A stretch of 64,000 nt of DNA from Runella aurantiaca (GCF_003339505.1 NZ_QPIW01000037.1:1-64000), one strand, 5' to 3'. Positions 33,562 through 42,460 are shown, counted from the first letter of the stretch. Notes: a model not told the origin generated them from the sequence alone. Numbers and translations are program-made.

Positions 33562-34425
33562 CTATTTTCTTCTCCTTCTTTTGTATTCGCAGGTCGAGTT
33601 ATCGGACTTTACAAAATAGGATTTGTAATTTTTGGCCTTCGGGTCCATACATCCTTTCAGCTCCAACAGCTCCACTTTACGAAATTCAACGGGATGACTT
33701 TCACTTTGCAGCGAGATTGACCCGTGTTCCAACAATTTACCGTTGACTAAAAGCGCAGGGTCGTGTCCGCTTACGTTACCGCCCCCGATTTGGGGTTTGT
33801 TGTATTCCAACACTTTTTCGCCATTGGCAAAATGCTGAATGAGCGAATCCCCCAATACCAGTACTTCGGCCCGTACCCATTGATCTCCATTGTAGGTCTG
33901 TGAAGTAGAATTAATGCAATGTTGCGTGATTAATTTGCCGTCAATAACAACGTTTGTACCCGGCGTACATAAGTTGCAGGTAGTACGTTTTTTGTCATTT
34001 CCTCCCAATAACTGTACTTCGATGGAGGCGGGAAAATCTTGCTTTAAGCCCATGGTTTCGGCGGGCTGTCCATGAACCATGATGCCACTATTGCGCCAGG
34101 CCCAGCCTTCCCCTTTGGGAGCCTGCTCGCCCACAAAACGGTATTCGACGGCAACTCGATAATACGAAAAATCACCTTTGTAGAATATGTGGCCGTATTG
34201 TTGTTTGAAATCATCATAGGCGTCGTACCTCACAACCATGCTTCCATTCTCGACCCGAAAGGTGTTTCCAAAATTTTCATTCAGGGCGTATCCCCTGATT
34301 TTAACATCCCAACCGTCGAGGTTTTTACCGTTAAACAATTGTTTCCATTCTTCTTTATCGGCTTTTTTTTGCCCAAAAGCCACGACTCCAAGTAGAATCA
34401 AAAGGCCCGTTAATGATGCTTTCAT
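33562..34425 (-). CDS. DUF1080 (3-keto-disaccharide hydrolase) domain protein
   Basis: A 287-residue exported protein with a signal sequence (LTGLLILLGVVAFGQ) and a jelly-roll DUF1080 fold: WKQLFNGKNLDGWDVKI, GWAWRNSGIMVHGQPAETM, FPASIEVQLLGG and HPVEFRKVELLEL, typical blocks of this family. Members act as 3-keto-glucoside hydrolases or as laminarinase-like proteins. The gene sits 24 bp after the haem/HEAT gene, so it is probably the co-transcribed downstream member: keto-sugars made by the oxidase domain could be hydrolysed here. This is inference from family knowledge. Confidence 0.85.
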   Translation of the reverse strand: MKASLTGLLILLGVVAFGQKKADKEEWKQLFNGKNLDGWDVKIRGYALNENFGNTFRVENGSMVVRYDAYDDFKQQYGHIFYKGDFSYYRVAVEYRFVGEQAPKGEGWAWRNSGIMVHGQPAETMGLKQDFPASIEVQLLGGNDKKRTTCNLCTPGTNVVIDGKLITQHCINSTSQTYNGDQWVRAEVLVLGDSLIQHFANGEKVLEYNKPQIGGGNVSGHDPALLVNGKLLEHGSISLQSESHPVEFRKVELLELKGCMDPKAKNYKSYFVKSDNSTCEYKRRRRK

Positions 34426-34449
34426 CGGTATATTTTTAGGTAAGTTAGA

Positions 34450-37092
34450 CTATTTTTGTTGCGCAAGGAAAGTCAGCAATGAGGCAAATTCCTCGTAAGA
34501 AAGTGCATTGACCAACCCTGAAGGCATCATCGAAGTCTCCATTTCTTTACGACTGACAATGTCAGATGTTTTTAGGGTTGTAACCTGCCCCGTAATATCT
34601 CTCAATACTACTTTGGTGGCCGATTCTTCCGTAATGAATCCCATGTAGCTTTTATTGCGCTTTGCGGTGATGAGAACCGTAGAAAATCCTTGCGAAATTG
34701 AGGCATTGGGCTTTAAGATAGATTCTGCAATCTGTTCACGATTCATGATGGAGCCAATTTGCCCCATAAAAGGACCTTTCATCACTTCACCTTTTGAAAG
34801 GCTGTGACAGGCAATACAGCCCTGCTGGGTAAAAATCGTTTTCCCTAATGCCGCATCTCCCTGAAATTTGGCCATAGCCAACATAACATCCTCAATCGAC
34901 GCTTCTCCTACCTGTCCTTTTTTATTCCTGATTTTTTCCAAATCGACCTTTACTTCTTCCTTCACGGCTACTGGTTCTTCTTTCCCAAACTCAGGGATTT
35001 CCATGCGATGACGGCTATTTAGGTCAATGTAAAACTGCTTATCCGCCGATTTTTGCCACTCTGCCACCAAGAAATCCTTGATTGCTGCCGATGACTCCCA
35101 CGTAATTGCCTTATAATAAGGCCCGTGGGTATCGGGGCGCGTGCTCCACCACCATGAACCATCGTATTCGGCTTCTTTTTTATAAATCCGTGAAAGAGTC
35201 GTAAGGATTTGCTTTTTTAGCGATTCATCATTTGTACGCTGGTACGCAGCCATCAACCCATTTGCGGCTTTAGAATCGTGCATATAACGCAACGCCCAAA
35301 GGGCAATCGTTGAATTGGCCGTTCCAATGGCTTTTACGCAGGCATCCACGGCATTTAGGCTTACTAGTGACCGTACCGCGATGTGGGCTGGAATAATGGC
35401 CGAATTTGGCGTAGCGTGGGGGCCTTCCGTACCAATGGCTGGGGCGGCAAACGTGGAAGGAACGGCCACTTGCAACAGCGCATCCGCGACCTCTGTACGA
35501 CCGAAACGGCCCAGTCCAACGGTAGCCGCCACTCGAACCCTGGGAGAAGAATCCTTTAATCCATTGAGGAATGGTTCTGTTGGCACTGGCGCCAGATTTC
35601 CCTTTCGGTCGGCCAATGCGCGTAAAGCAAATTCTTTTAAATCGGCATCTTCTGTCAGCATGAGCAAATTCGCCACACCCTCAACTCCAGTGGCTTGAGC
35701 GTAGGTAAAAAGGGCCGCTACCCTTGCCGCAAGTGGTTTATTCTTGTCAGTCGTTAATTTCCAAACCGCCTTACTGTATTTTTTTGTCGGACGCGTAAGT
35801 AATTCCTGCTGAGCCGCCAACCGCGCCACGGCACTACCCGAAGCTAAGTAGGAAGTTAACTTACTGACCGATGCTTTTTTAAGGTCAGCAAAAGGCTTGT
35901 AAACCCAGTTTTTTGGGACAGCCCGCACCACAAACCCTTTTTTGGGATTGCCCGAATAACCTGCACCATCCCAAGCCGAAAGGTAGGCCCGCCCAGAAGC
36001 GTCGATGTCAATATCGGTGATTTGGGCCAATTTAATAAATGGCTCCTCTTTCTGAGTAAAGCTGGCACCATCTGGCGTAACGCGGTGAATATAAAGCTGG
36101 CTACGCCCCCAATCGGCCATCATGGGTACGTTGTTGTATTTTGCGGGCCAAGTTGCATCATCCATAAACAGCGCTCCCGTTCCCGAGCCGCCGCCCAAGT
36201 CAATCAGTGCGGGGATAATTTCATCCGTAAAATGTTTGAACAACACGGGATAACCGTATTCGCCAGATTGAATTTGGTTGCTGAAACGAATGTTCCAACC
36301 ACCGCCATCGTTGGTATTGCCCCGGGCAAAAATATTCATGTACGGGTCAATGGCTACGTCATAAATATTTCTCATGCCGTGGGTATACACTTCCATTTCG
36401 GTCCCATCAGGACGAACACGGACAATTCCACCGCCCAACATGGTCATTTTTTTTCCTGAACGGTCAGTCGCGTTGTGGAAACCAAAATCCCCAACGGCGA
36501 TATATATCCATCCATCAATCCCCATACGGATTCCGTTGGTGGAGTGGTCGGTTCCGCGACTTTGTAGAAACTTAGGCGAGCTGATGTGCTCGATTAGGGG
36601 AGACGAAGGGCCGTCGGCCACCCCATCATTGTTTTTATCTTCAAAAAAGACCAAATCCATCCCCGATGCAATTCCTGTTTCTTTAGAAAATACGGTATGA
36701 AGAACATAAACCCGGTCGCCAATCGGTAGGATTCCGCGTGGATTGTCAACCATAGCGTAAGTGGTATGTTGATCCACTTTGCCATCATTGTTGGTATCAA
36801 CCAATCTAACAATGCTTCCGTTGCCGGGCTTTTTGCCAAGTGACCCAATTTTGTCAACTCCCACATACACCTCCCCTGAAGGAGCGACAGCAATGCATGC
36901 TGGACTAGGCGTAATATCTGCGCTGCTGAAATTGGAAATATTCAGTTCTTCGGGCCAACCTGAGGCATTCCGCAAGGAATCTTTTTGGTTTGTAGTAGTG
37001 TAATTTTTCGGCGTTTCTTTCTTCCAAGGTTGAGTACCGTTTAAAAAGAGGAAAAGCAACGAAGCAATCAGTGTGTAGGAGACTTTTAGCAT
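34450..37092 (-). CDS. Secreted PVC-type haem-binding, HEAT-repeat, dehydrogenase-like protein (medium)
   Basis: An 880-residue paralogue-like relative of the 19146-22649 protein. After the signal sequence (IASLLFLFLNGTQPW) comes a sugar-dehydrogenase-like beta-propeller (about 50-395; DTNNDGKVDQHTTYAM, DKNNDGVADG, GIRMGIDGWIYIAVGDFGFH), then HEAT-like repeats (about 400-640) and, near residue 765, GCIACHSLSKG, a CxxCH haem site, followed by PFMGQIGSIM and VVLRDITGQ. It probably transfers electrons from an extracellular sugar oxidation to the haem. With the DUF1080 gene it forms a second, independent copy of the haem/hydrolase arrangement found at 19-24 kb. Confidence 0.87.
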   Translation of the reverse strand: MLKVSYTLIASLLFLFLNGTQPWKKETPKNYTTTNQKDSLRNASGWPEELNISNFSSADITPSPACIAVAPSGEVYVGVDKIGSLGKKPGNGSIVRLVDTNNDGKVDQHTTYAMVDNPRGILPIGDRVYVLHTVFSKETGIASGMDLVFFEDKNNDGVADGPSSPLIEHISSPKFLQSRGTDHSTNGIRMGIDGWIYIAVGDFGFHNATDRSGKKMTMLGGGIVRVRPDGTEMEVYTHGMRNIYDVAIDPYMNIFARGNTNDGGGWNIRFSNQIQSGEYGYPVLFKHFTDEIIPALIDLGGGSGTGALFMDDATWPAKYNNVPMMADWGRSQLYIHRVTPDGASFTQKEEPFIKLAQITDIDIDASGRAYLSAWDGAGYSGNPKKGFVVRAVPKNWVYKPFADLKKASVSKLTSYLASGSAVARLAAQQELLTRPTKKYSKAVWKLTTDKNKPLAARVAALFTYAQATGVEGVANLLMLTEDADLKEFALRALADRKGNLAPVPTEPFLNGLKDSSPRVRVAATVGLGRFGRTEVADALLQVAVPSTFAAPAIGTEGPHATPNSAIIPAHIAVRSLVSLNAVDACVKAIGTANSTIALWALRYMHDSKAANGLMAAYQRTNDESLKKQILTTLSRIYKKEAEYDGSWWWSTRPDTHGPYYKAITWESSAAIKDFLVAEWQKSADKQFYIDLNSRHRMEIPEFGKEEPVAVKEEVKVDLEKIRNKKGQVGEASIEDVMLAMAKFQGDAALGKTIFTQQGCIACHSLSKGEVMKGPFMGQIGSIMNREQIAESILKPNASISQGFSTVLITAKRNKSYMGFITEESATKVVLRDITGQVTTLKTSDIVSRKEMETSMMPSGLVNALSYEEFASLLTFLAQQK

Positions 37093-37341
37093 ATTAGATA
37101 GAAATTTATGGTCATTGAGTAAAGTTGGGTTTTAACGGATTATAATGCAGCGACGAAGGCTTTTGGTTATTTATTTGGCTACTTCAACGCTTATTTTAAA
37201 GTAAAAGAAGATTTGGTCGTTCATAACTCATGCAAAACTACTAATTCAACAGAATCATTTATACCTATTTTTTCGATTTGAAAGAGAACCAATTAAAATG
37301 CATAGAAACTTTAAGTGAAGCCGTAAGCAAGCGAAGCTACT

Positions 37342-37388
37342 AACGTTTTAGTCATAAGTGCAAGTTTTGCACTTATGACTAAAACGTT
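37342..37388. repeat. Candidate parS palindrome 1 (long form)
   Basis: A perfect 22-bp inverted repeat with a GTT spacer: outer AACGTTTTAGT, inner CATAAGTGCAA, then TTGCACTTATG and ACTAAAACGTT. The inner 25-bp core recurs exactly in palindrome 2. Lying beside parB, it is a good centromere candidate, though a terminator-like hairpin cannot be excluded. Confidence 0.6.
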
Positions 37389-37541
37389 GTATATTAGATA
37401 TTTACAAATAATAATTTTGTTTTTTTTCGTTCATACTTTTCAGAAAAAAAACAATTTTAAAGCCTTTCATTTTTTTACAAGAACAACCGAATATTTCTAA
37501 GTTTTTGTAGCCAATACCTCTACATTAAAGAGATAAAAAAT

Positions 37542-37568
37542 CCATAAGTGCAAGTTTTGCACTTATGG
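37542..37568. repeat. Candidate parS palindrome 2 (core form)
   Basis: CCATAAGTGCAA, GTT, TTGCACTTATGG: perfect 12-bp arms, sharing the 25-bp core of palindrome 1 but not its outer arms. It ends 24 bp before the parB stop, on the 3' side. Two exact copies of one core flanking a parB 3' end are typical of multi-site centromeres. Confidence 0.6.
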
Positions 37569-37592
37569 GTAGAACTCCTGATTATTAGCAAA

Positions 37593-38435
37593 TTACAAAT
37601 ATTTTTTCAATTCTTTTACCTTTTGCACGAGCAGTGCATAGTCTGATTTTGAAACCATATTCGTCGCAATTCGGGCCACTTCCTTTTTGCGTTGTGCCAG
37701 CTCTTCCAGAAATGGAGATGATTCAGTTTTTGAGGGCTCAGAAAGTGCATCAAAGGATTGAAAAGCTCCTTCAGCAACATCTTCCCGTTTGCCTAGTTCC
37801 TGTATTGTCGTTTTGTTCAAAGCGGCGTTGCCAGCCAATACTTGTTGACGTAGCTCAGGCGAAAACTTAGAAATACCCTTGGCAAAATTTCCGTCGTTTT
37901 TAATTGTACGCTGACTTACTTTGAATTCATCGGCTAGCTGCTTCGATATGTCTATACCACCTTCTTCGCGGTCGTATTTTCCCTTGCGACCTTTTTCTCG
38001 ATTGTATCTCAACCCTCTGAAAAAAGATAATTGCTCGGGACTTAAATTTCGACGTCCTAGTTGGAAATCAATCATGTAATCCTTGACTTTCTCAAGGTCA
38101 TCAAATTTTAGGAGTACAATCTTAAAATCAATCGTGTATTTTTCGCAAATCGTGTATCGATTGTGCCCGTCGATAAGCACATAAGCCACTTCGTCAGTAT
38201 CATCCATACCTGCTGCTTTTCGAGTTGTTTCCCATACTGCCAGTGGGTCTTTGCATCCCTGGCTCAAGATATTTGCTTCCAGTATGGACAATTCATCGGT
38301 CGTCAGCGGGGTAATAAATTGACGAAGTTCTTCTAGAATGATAAGTTGCTTTTTTATTTTTTCCACTTCAGAAAATGCCGAACCAGGCAATTGAGCGGTT
38401 GCTTTTTTGATACCTGACATAAAATCTTTTGCCAT
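37593..38435 (-). CDS. parB: ParB family partition protein
   Basis: A 280-residue ParB. The N-terminal ParB/Srx-like domain has DGHNRY (89-94) after LSILEANILSQGCKDPLAVW; the middle holds a helix-turn-helix (about 165-190, ISKQLADEFKVSQRTIKND) for sequence-specific DNA binding; the C-terminal part is a charged dimerisation region (EELAQRKKEVARI). It binds parS and recruits ParA for segregation. The gene follows parA by 14 bp in one operon, and two related palindromes lie just beyond its stop. Confidence 0.9.
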   Translation of the reverse strand: MAKDFMSGIKKATAQLPGSAFSEVEKIKKQLIILEELRQFITPLTTDELSILEANILSQGCKDPLAVWETTRKAAGMDDTDEVAYVLIDGHNRYTICEKYTIDFKIVLLKFDDLEKVKDYMIDFQLGRRNLSPEQLSFFRGLRYNREKGRKGKYDREEGGIDISKQLADEFKVSQRTIKNDGNFAKGISKFSPELRQQVLAGNAALNKTTIQELGKREDVAEGAFQSFDALSEPSKTESSPFLEELAQRKKEVARIATNMVSKSDYALLVQKVKELKKYL

Positions 38436-38449
38436 ATCTCGAAGAAAAT

Positions 38450-39400
38450 TTATGCTGTTGCCAGTTCTTGAGCCAGCGCCAAGTACTGATTAGCAGAATT
38501 GGATTTGGGAGAATATTCAAACAGGTCTTGTTTGGCTACCTGCGATTGTTTGATGACCGTAGAGGTTTCAATCAGGGTGTCAAAAATGGCAAAATGACCA
38601 TAAACCTGACGAATATGATCAATCATGGTACGATGAACGCTCTGATTTTTGTGAACCATTGTAAAAAAAATCCCCCTCACTCGTAACGAATAATTCAAAT
38701 GTTCTCTAATTTCAAAAATCCGATTGAACAGATTCTCAACCCCGTGATAGGCCGAAGCTTCGGGCTGAATCGGAATGAGACATTCGTGCGAAGCAACCAA
38801 CGCACAGGTAGTCAGCACATTAAGGGCGGGCGGGCAGTCAATCAGAATAAAATCGTATTCGGAGAGGATAGGAGCAAGTTTGTTGGATAATCGCTTTTCA
38901 CTGCCGATTGAATTTACCAGTTCTAACTCCCGATATGCCATTTGAATATCAGAGGGTGATAAATGCAGTTTGGACTCAATTTCGATGATTGGAAGTTCAA
39001 GCTTATCCAACAAAGAATCAATTATCTGCGTTTCGGGTTGATGGATTCCAAAACATTGTGACAAATTTCCCTGCGAATCCATATCCAGCATCAGCACACG
39101 GTTCCCGAGCAAACTCAGCGCTTTGCCAAGGTTAATGGTGGAGGTTGTTTTTCCGACTCCGCCTTTGTGATTGACGATAGATATTACTTTCGCTTTGCTG
39201 AACTGCTCTTCCGAAAAACCGTAGTTTCTCAAAACTGGACCCAATTTTGCCAAGTGGTTCTCGTTCAGATTTATCAGTCCCCCCTGCGCTTTATAAAGGG
39301 TTTTTGAAGGCAATCCCGCCTCTTTTTCTATTTGAGAATGATTCAGTGCAGGTTTTGATCTAAGAAAACGAAACACAATATCCTGTGTCAACATCAGCAA
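38450..39400 (-). CDS. parA: ParA family partition ATPase
   Basis: A 316-residue ParA with the deviant Walker A motif KGGVGKTT (79-86) following VISIVNH, Walker A' Asp in VLMLDMDSQGNL, and Walker B DFILIDCPPAL. The first ~70 residues are a helical, possibly winged/HTH region (LNHSQIEKEAGLPSKTLYKAQ), as in type Ia ParA proteins that repress their own operon. Two 17-bp repeats upstream (39427-39480) are likely operators. It drives partition with ParB, 14 bp downstream. Sopa-like autoregulation is inferred from the N-terminal domain. Confidence 0.92.
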   Translation of the reverse strand: MLMLTQDIVFRFLRSKPALNHSQIEKEAGLPSKTLYKAQGGLINLNENHLAKLGPVLRNYGFSEEQFSKAKVISIVNHKGGVGKTTSTINLGKALSLLGNRVLMLDMDSQGNLSQCFGIHQPETQIIDSLLDKLELPIIEIESKLHLSPSDIQMAYRELELVNSIGSEKRLSNKLAPILSEYDFILIDCPPALNVLTTCALVASHECLIPIQPEASAYHGVENLFNRIFEIREHLNYSLRVRGIFFTMVHKNQSVHRTMIDHIRQVYGHFAIFDTLIETSTVIKQSQVAKQDLFEYSPKSNSANQYLALAQELATA

Positions 39401-39426
39401 TTAGGGGTTAGAGTAGTGGTCCAAAA

Positions 39427-39480
39427 TTAGATATAATTTTATCAATATTTCTTTTTTTAGATATAAAATTATCTAAAAAA
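39427..39480 (-). promoter_or_regulatory. Repeats in the parA promoter region
   Basis: TTAGATATAATTTTATC (39427-39443) and TTAGATATAAAATTATC (39457-39473) are direct repeats 30 bp apart. The second lies in a palindrome: TTTTTTAGATA (39453-39463) and TATCTAAAAAA (39470-39480) around six bases. They sit 27-80 bp ahead of the parA start, where a ParA with an N-terminal DNA-binding region could repress its own promoter. Confidence 0.55.
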
Positions 39481-39580
39481 CCACTATATTACTCAAAGAC
39501 CAATCGATTGGAGAAAAGTGTTAGGGGCTATTGAAGATTCGACTTACAGCCTGCTGTTTTGAAGCGTATTTTTAGGGCCC

Positions 39581-40765
39581 TTACTTGATTATCTTTAACT
39601 CAAATGCCTCATCCAGTTCAAAATACAGCAAAAAACCCCTGCTTTTGGCGTCCAGCTCCGTTACCTCAATGTGTGACCGTATTGCCGAAAGGGAGCGAAG
39701 CGATTCAGCATGGTAAGGAAACATCCGGAAAAACTCTTTCATCATCCATTCCACATCCGTAACCATGTTGAACTGATTGACCAACGATGTCCCCTGAAAT
39801 TTCACAATCAATTCACTGTAATGGGTCTTGTTGGCTGGATTGGCCAGCAGGCGGTCATAAAATTCGTCGGCATGTTTGCGCAGACGGGCTTTATAGTCGG
39901 TCGAAAGCTGTTCGATGTATTTATCAATATCGGCAAAAACCTCCCCATTATTTACCTCCGTTTTCTTGTCTTCCAGCGCTTTAAGGTTTTTTTTCTCCCA
40001 TACCCAAAAACGTATGCCGGTCACACGCGGTTTTTTTGATTCTAAATTATTACCCAGAAGTTCGTACTTGACAAACAAATCTGTTTTGTCATTAATCTCC
40101 TGAATAGCAGGGTCTATGACGTGTTTTTTAAGTGAAGAAAAACGTGAATAAACCGCTTTGTTAAAACCTAGTTTTTCTTTAAATGACTTTAAATCAACCT
40201 CTATCGGACGTCCATAATTTTTCCAACTGCTAAAAAAAGGGAATAATTTAATAGACCGCGTAGTTTGAAGTGCAAAGACATTCTTCTTAAAAAAACTAAA
40301 GTTTTCAGTCTCACGTACCTGCAAAATCTGTTTTGCCAAATCGTGTGAAATATAGAGATCAATCTTGCCCGAATCGTGTTTATGAACACTCTGTGAAATA
40401 ATCGGAACAATGATGGTTTCTCGCCCTTCAACCCATTCAACAAGTGTTGTTTGCAACATTTTGATAGAATCAATCAAATAGGAGTAGCCTGACGTGTTAG
40501 TAGTTTGAATACTTTTTAAAAAATCTTTGATTTCGAGGGTCAGGACAATGTTTGAGTTCCGGCTTAAGTTTTCGAGGTCAGAGGGTTTGAGTCGCGAAGC
40601 TATTTCATAAAATAACTTGGGGGTATATACTTCATTTATTTCTGCTTTTTTACTTTTAGATAACTGACGTATAAAAGTTGGCGTTGCTATTGGGTTGTTA
40701 AGAATCACCACTTCAGAATTATTTTGTAAGTCCTGAATGTATTCTAAATTGTTTTTTTTTGCCAT
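39581..40765 (-). CDS. Plasmid replication initiator (Rep_3 family-like)
   Basis: I start at ATG 40763-40765 (MAKKNNLEYIQDLQNN), giving 394 residues: the promoter at 40793-40822 lies upstream of it, whereas the ATG at 40822 would lie inside that promoter. The chain has two winged-helix-like halves, as in Rep_3/RepB initiators; SGYSYLIDSIKMLQTTLVEW and SVHKHDSGKIDLYISHDLAKQIL fit the first, KLGFNKAVYSRFSSLKKHVIDPAIQEIN the second. Rep_3 proteins bind iterons and also repress their own promoter. The neighbouring iterons, DnaA boxes and parAB all fit. The C-terminal 150 residues are lineage-specific. Confidence 0.85.
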   Translation of the reverse strand: MAKKNNLEYIQDLQNNSEVVILNNPIATPTFIRQLSKSKKAEINEVYTPKLFYEIASRLKPSDLENLSRNSNIVLTLEIKDFLKSIQTTNTSGYSYLIDSIKMLQTTLVEWVEGRETIIVPIISQSVHKHDSGKIDLYISHDLAKQILQVRETENFSFFKKNVFALQTTRSIKLFPFFSSWKNYGRPIEVDLKSFKEKLGFNKAVYSRFSSLKKHVIDPAIQEINDKTDLFVKYELLGNNLESKKPRVTGIRFWVWEKKNLKALEDKKTEVNNGEVFADIDKYIEQLSTDYKARLRKHADEFYDRLLANPANKTHYSELIVKFQGTSLVNQFNMVTDVEWMMKEFFRMFPYHAESLRSLSAIRSHIEVTELDAKSRGFLLYFELDEAFELKIIK

Positions 40766-40792
40766 GGCAAGACCGTTTATCCAGTTATTGAG

Positions 40793-40822
40793 CAAACTTA
40801 TAAATAATGTAAATAAACTCAA
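40793..40822 (-). promoter_or_regulatory. Rep promoter (Bacteroidota type)
   Basis: On the minus strand TTG (40820-40822) is followed by a 19-base spacer and TAAGTTTG (40793-40800), an exact match to the Bacteroidota TTG-N19-TAnnTTTG promoter. The 5' leader to ATG 40765 would be about 20-25 bases. It decides the start of the rep gene. Confidence 0.65.
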
Positions 40823-40840
40823 AATTCATTTACATTATTT
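40802..40840. promoter_or_regulatory. 13-bp inverted repeat over the rep promoter
   Basis: AAATAATGTAAAT (40802-40814) and ATTTACATTATTT (40828-40840) are a perfect inverted repeat with a 13-bp spacer. The left arm lies in the promoter spacer and the whole element covers the -33 region. Iteron plasmids often carry such an inverted half-iteron as the Rep autorepression site. Confidence 0.6.
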
Positions 40841-40899
40841 ATGGATAATAGACTGATTATCAATAATTTAAATTGGCCAACGAGCACTAAAACGTCACT

Positions 40900-41054
40900 T
40901 TATCCACAATAATGTAAAAAACCCAAAGTGAGTATACATTTTTTAGTGACTTAAAAGGCAGTTTTACATGAATGAATATACATTTTATTGAAAGTTATCC
41001 ACATAATTTTTAACATAAAATGCTATAAATCAATAATATATATAGTTATCCACA
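40900..41054 (+). promoter_or_regulatory. Three DnaA boxes
   Basis: TTATCCACA, the consensus DnaA box, occurs on the plus strand at 40900-40908, 40995-41003 and 41046-41054. The last touches an iteron. Host DnaA probably helps to open the origin. Confidence 0.75.
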
Positions 41055-41090
41055 CATGAATGAATATACATTTTATTCATTCTGTGATTA

Positions 41091-41200
41091 TACATGAATG
41101 AATATACATTTATACATGACTCAGTATACATTTATACATGAATGAATATACATTTATACATGAATGAATATACATTTATACATGAATGAATATACATTAC
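41091..41200 (+). repeat. Five tandem iterons, 22-bp period
   Basis: Five copies of ACATGAATGAATATACATTT begin at 41092, 41114, 41136, 41158 and 41180, exactly 22 bp apart. The second is the variant ACATGACTCAGTATACATTT and the last ends in A. The 22-bp spacing puts all sites on one helix face. This is the main Rep-binding array. Confidence 0.9.
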
Positions 41201-41262
41201 TATGTTTGTAATCAACTGAATATAAGCCAATTAGCCCCTATTTTTGAGCTGCTAAAAAACTA

Positions 41263-41307
41263 TATTAAAAAACTCTTTAAAAAAGTATTAAAAAACTCTT
41301 TAAAAAA
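41263..41307. repeat. AT-rich direct repeat, probable DNA unwinding element
   Basis: TATTAAAAAACTCTTTAAAA begins at 41263 and again at 41286, each copy 22 bp long and 23 bp apart, about 63 bp past the iteron array. AT-rich tandem 13-mer-like repeats next to iterons are typical melting sites. Confidence 0.6.
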
Positions 41308-41457
41308 AAATTTTTAAATTTTTATTTTTTTAACCATCGGGGAAAAAAAATCAGTAAACTAAATAGATAGGTTAACTTCTTTAAAAAGAGGGTAAGAAAT
41401 GGGTTTTGAATTAATAAACAAAATGATTTATTGCGAAACATGAATGAATATACATTA

Positions 41458-42460
41458 TGCAAATCTTTAAAACAGAAGTAATTTTGATTTGCTCTAGCAA
41501 ACACCCACGGGAGACCAACGGATGCGATTTAAGCGCCTTTTTGGGTTCGCTGAACTCTTTTATTGCAAAACACGATACTGAATTAATTTTAATTGAAAAG
41601 TTGAACAGAAGGGGTTTATGGGGGTTCTAGTGGAACGTTAGGCATTAATCCAACTCAAACCTCCTCAATCTGCATAAAATTAAGAAATACGAAAACAAAA
41701 GATGGAAAGGGTGTAACAAAGAAGTGTTAATCAGACGATGACTATCTAACGTAACTAAAAAAGTTGAATGCAAGAATTTAGACAAAGTAGTACAAAAGGC
41801 TTTTTAACCCGAATGATTGAGAAGCTGCTAGTAGATAAAAAAGATTGCAAAATCAGGACTTAACAAATACTAACATCCCAATCTGGAACTGTTTTTTTGA
41901 CTAAACTATACTGATAAATCTATATTTTACTATCTTTGAATATTAATTATTAGTTATAAATGAATAAAATATACTATTTATTTTGGGCTGATATGTATAT
42001 TTATCCATGTATAGAAAACATGACACAGATGTTACAATATTTGAAACTGTTAAGGCTGCAATATGCTATCAATTAAACACTAAATAGTACACATACTTGA
42101 TATATTAACTAGTTATAGAACCCCAAAAAAGAAATTAAATTATTGATTTATGATGATAAGACTAAAAAGCATAAAGTTATGTCATTAAATTGATTTTTAA
42201 AAAATTCGTAATTCAAAATTGAATAAATCACTTAGGCGTAATTTATTTTTCGCTTTTTTTATTTTTCTAATAAAATTCAAGAAATAAAAATCAATGGGTC
42301 AATCGAAAAAACAACCACTCTATGATGAGAAAGAGCTTAGATAAATATTATAATTTTAGTTGAATACTTTTGAAATTTATCTTTAATTATAGAAATATAA
42401 GTTCTACGTTTTCTGAAAATATGAATAAATTATGAATCTAATCACTTCAAGTATAAAAAC
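41458..42460. other. About 1-kb AT-rich gap after the origin
   Basis: Sequence of very high AT content without a convincing gene. I see only short runs and no additional full iterons. It precedes the 42461 gene; a TACTTTTG string (about 42364-42371) matches the -7 promoter element but no TTG lies at the right distance. Confidence 0.5.

Larger units (their letters stand above)
37093..37592. other. 500-bp gap containing candidate partition sites
   Basis: AT-rich region between the haem/HEAT gene and parB. Apart from the two related palindromes given below I see no gene. Its place beside parB/parA makes it the probable centromere region. Confidence 0.6.
40841..41457. other. Replication origin (oriV), iteron type
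   Basis: This interval holds three perfect DnaA boxes, eight iterons and an AT-rich repeated segment, all beside the rep gene. Scattered iterons start at 40966, 41054 and 41438 (ACATGAATGAATATACATTT with minor changes), with a tandem block at 41092-41200. The iteron at 41054 is followed by an inverted half-copy, GAATGAATA (41058-41066) against TATTCATTC (41074-41082). The arrangement is a standard iteron-plasmid origin. Confidence 0.85.

Noticed and set aside
41091-41200. Tandem array that looks like a CRISPR
   Set aside because: The 20-bp unit repeats with only 2-bp spacers and near-identical units beside a rep gene, so it is an iteron array; no cas genes are seen.
41322-41504. 60-codon minus-strand frame beside the origin
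   Set aside because: It lies across the AT-rich repeat and an iteron copy (41438-41457), so it is origin sequence rather than a gene.
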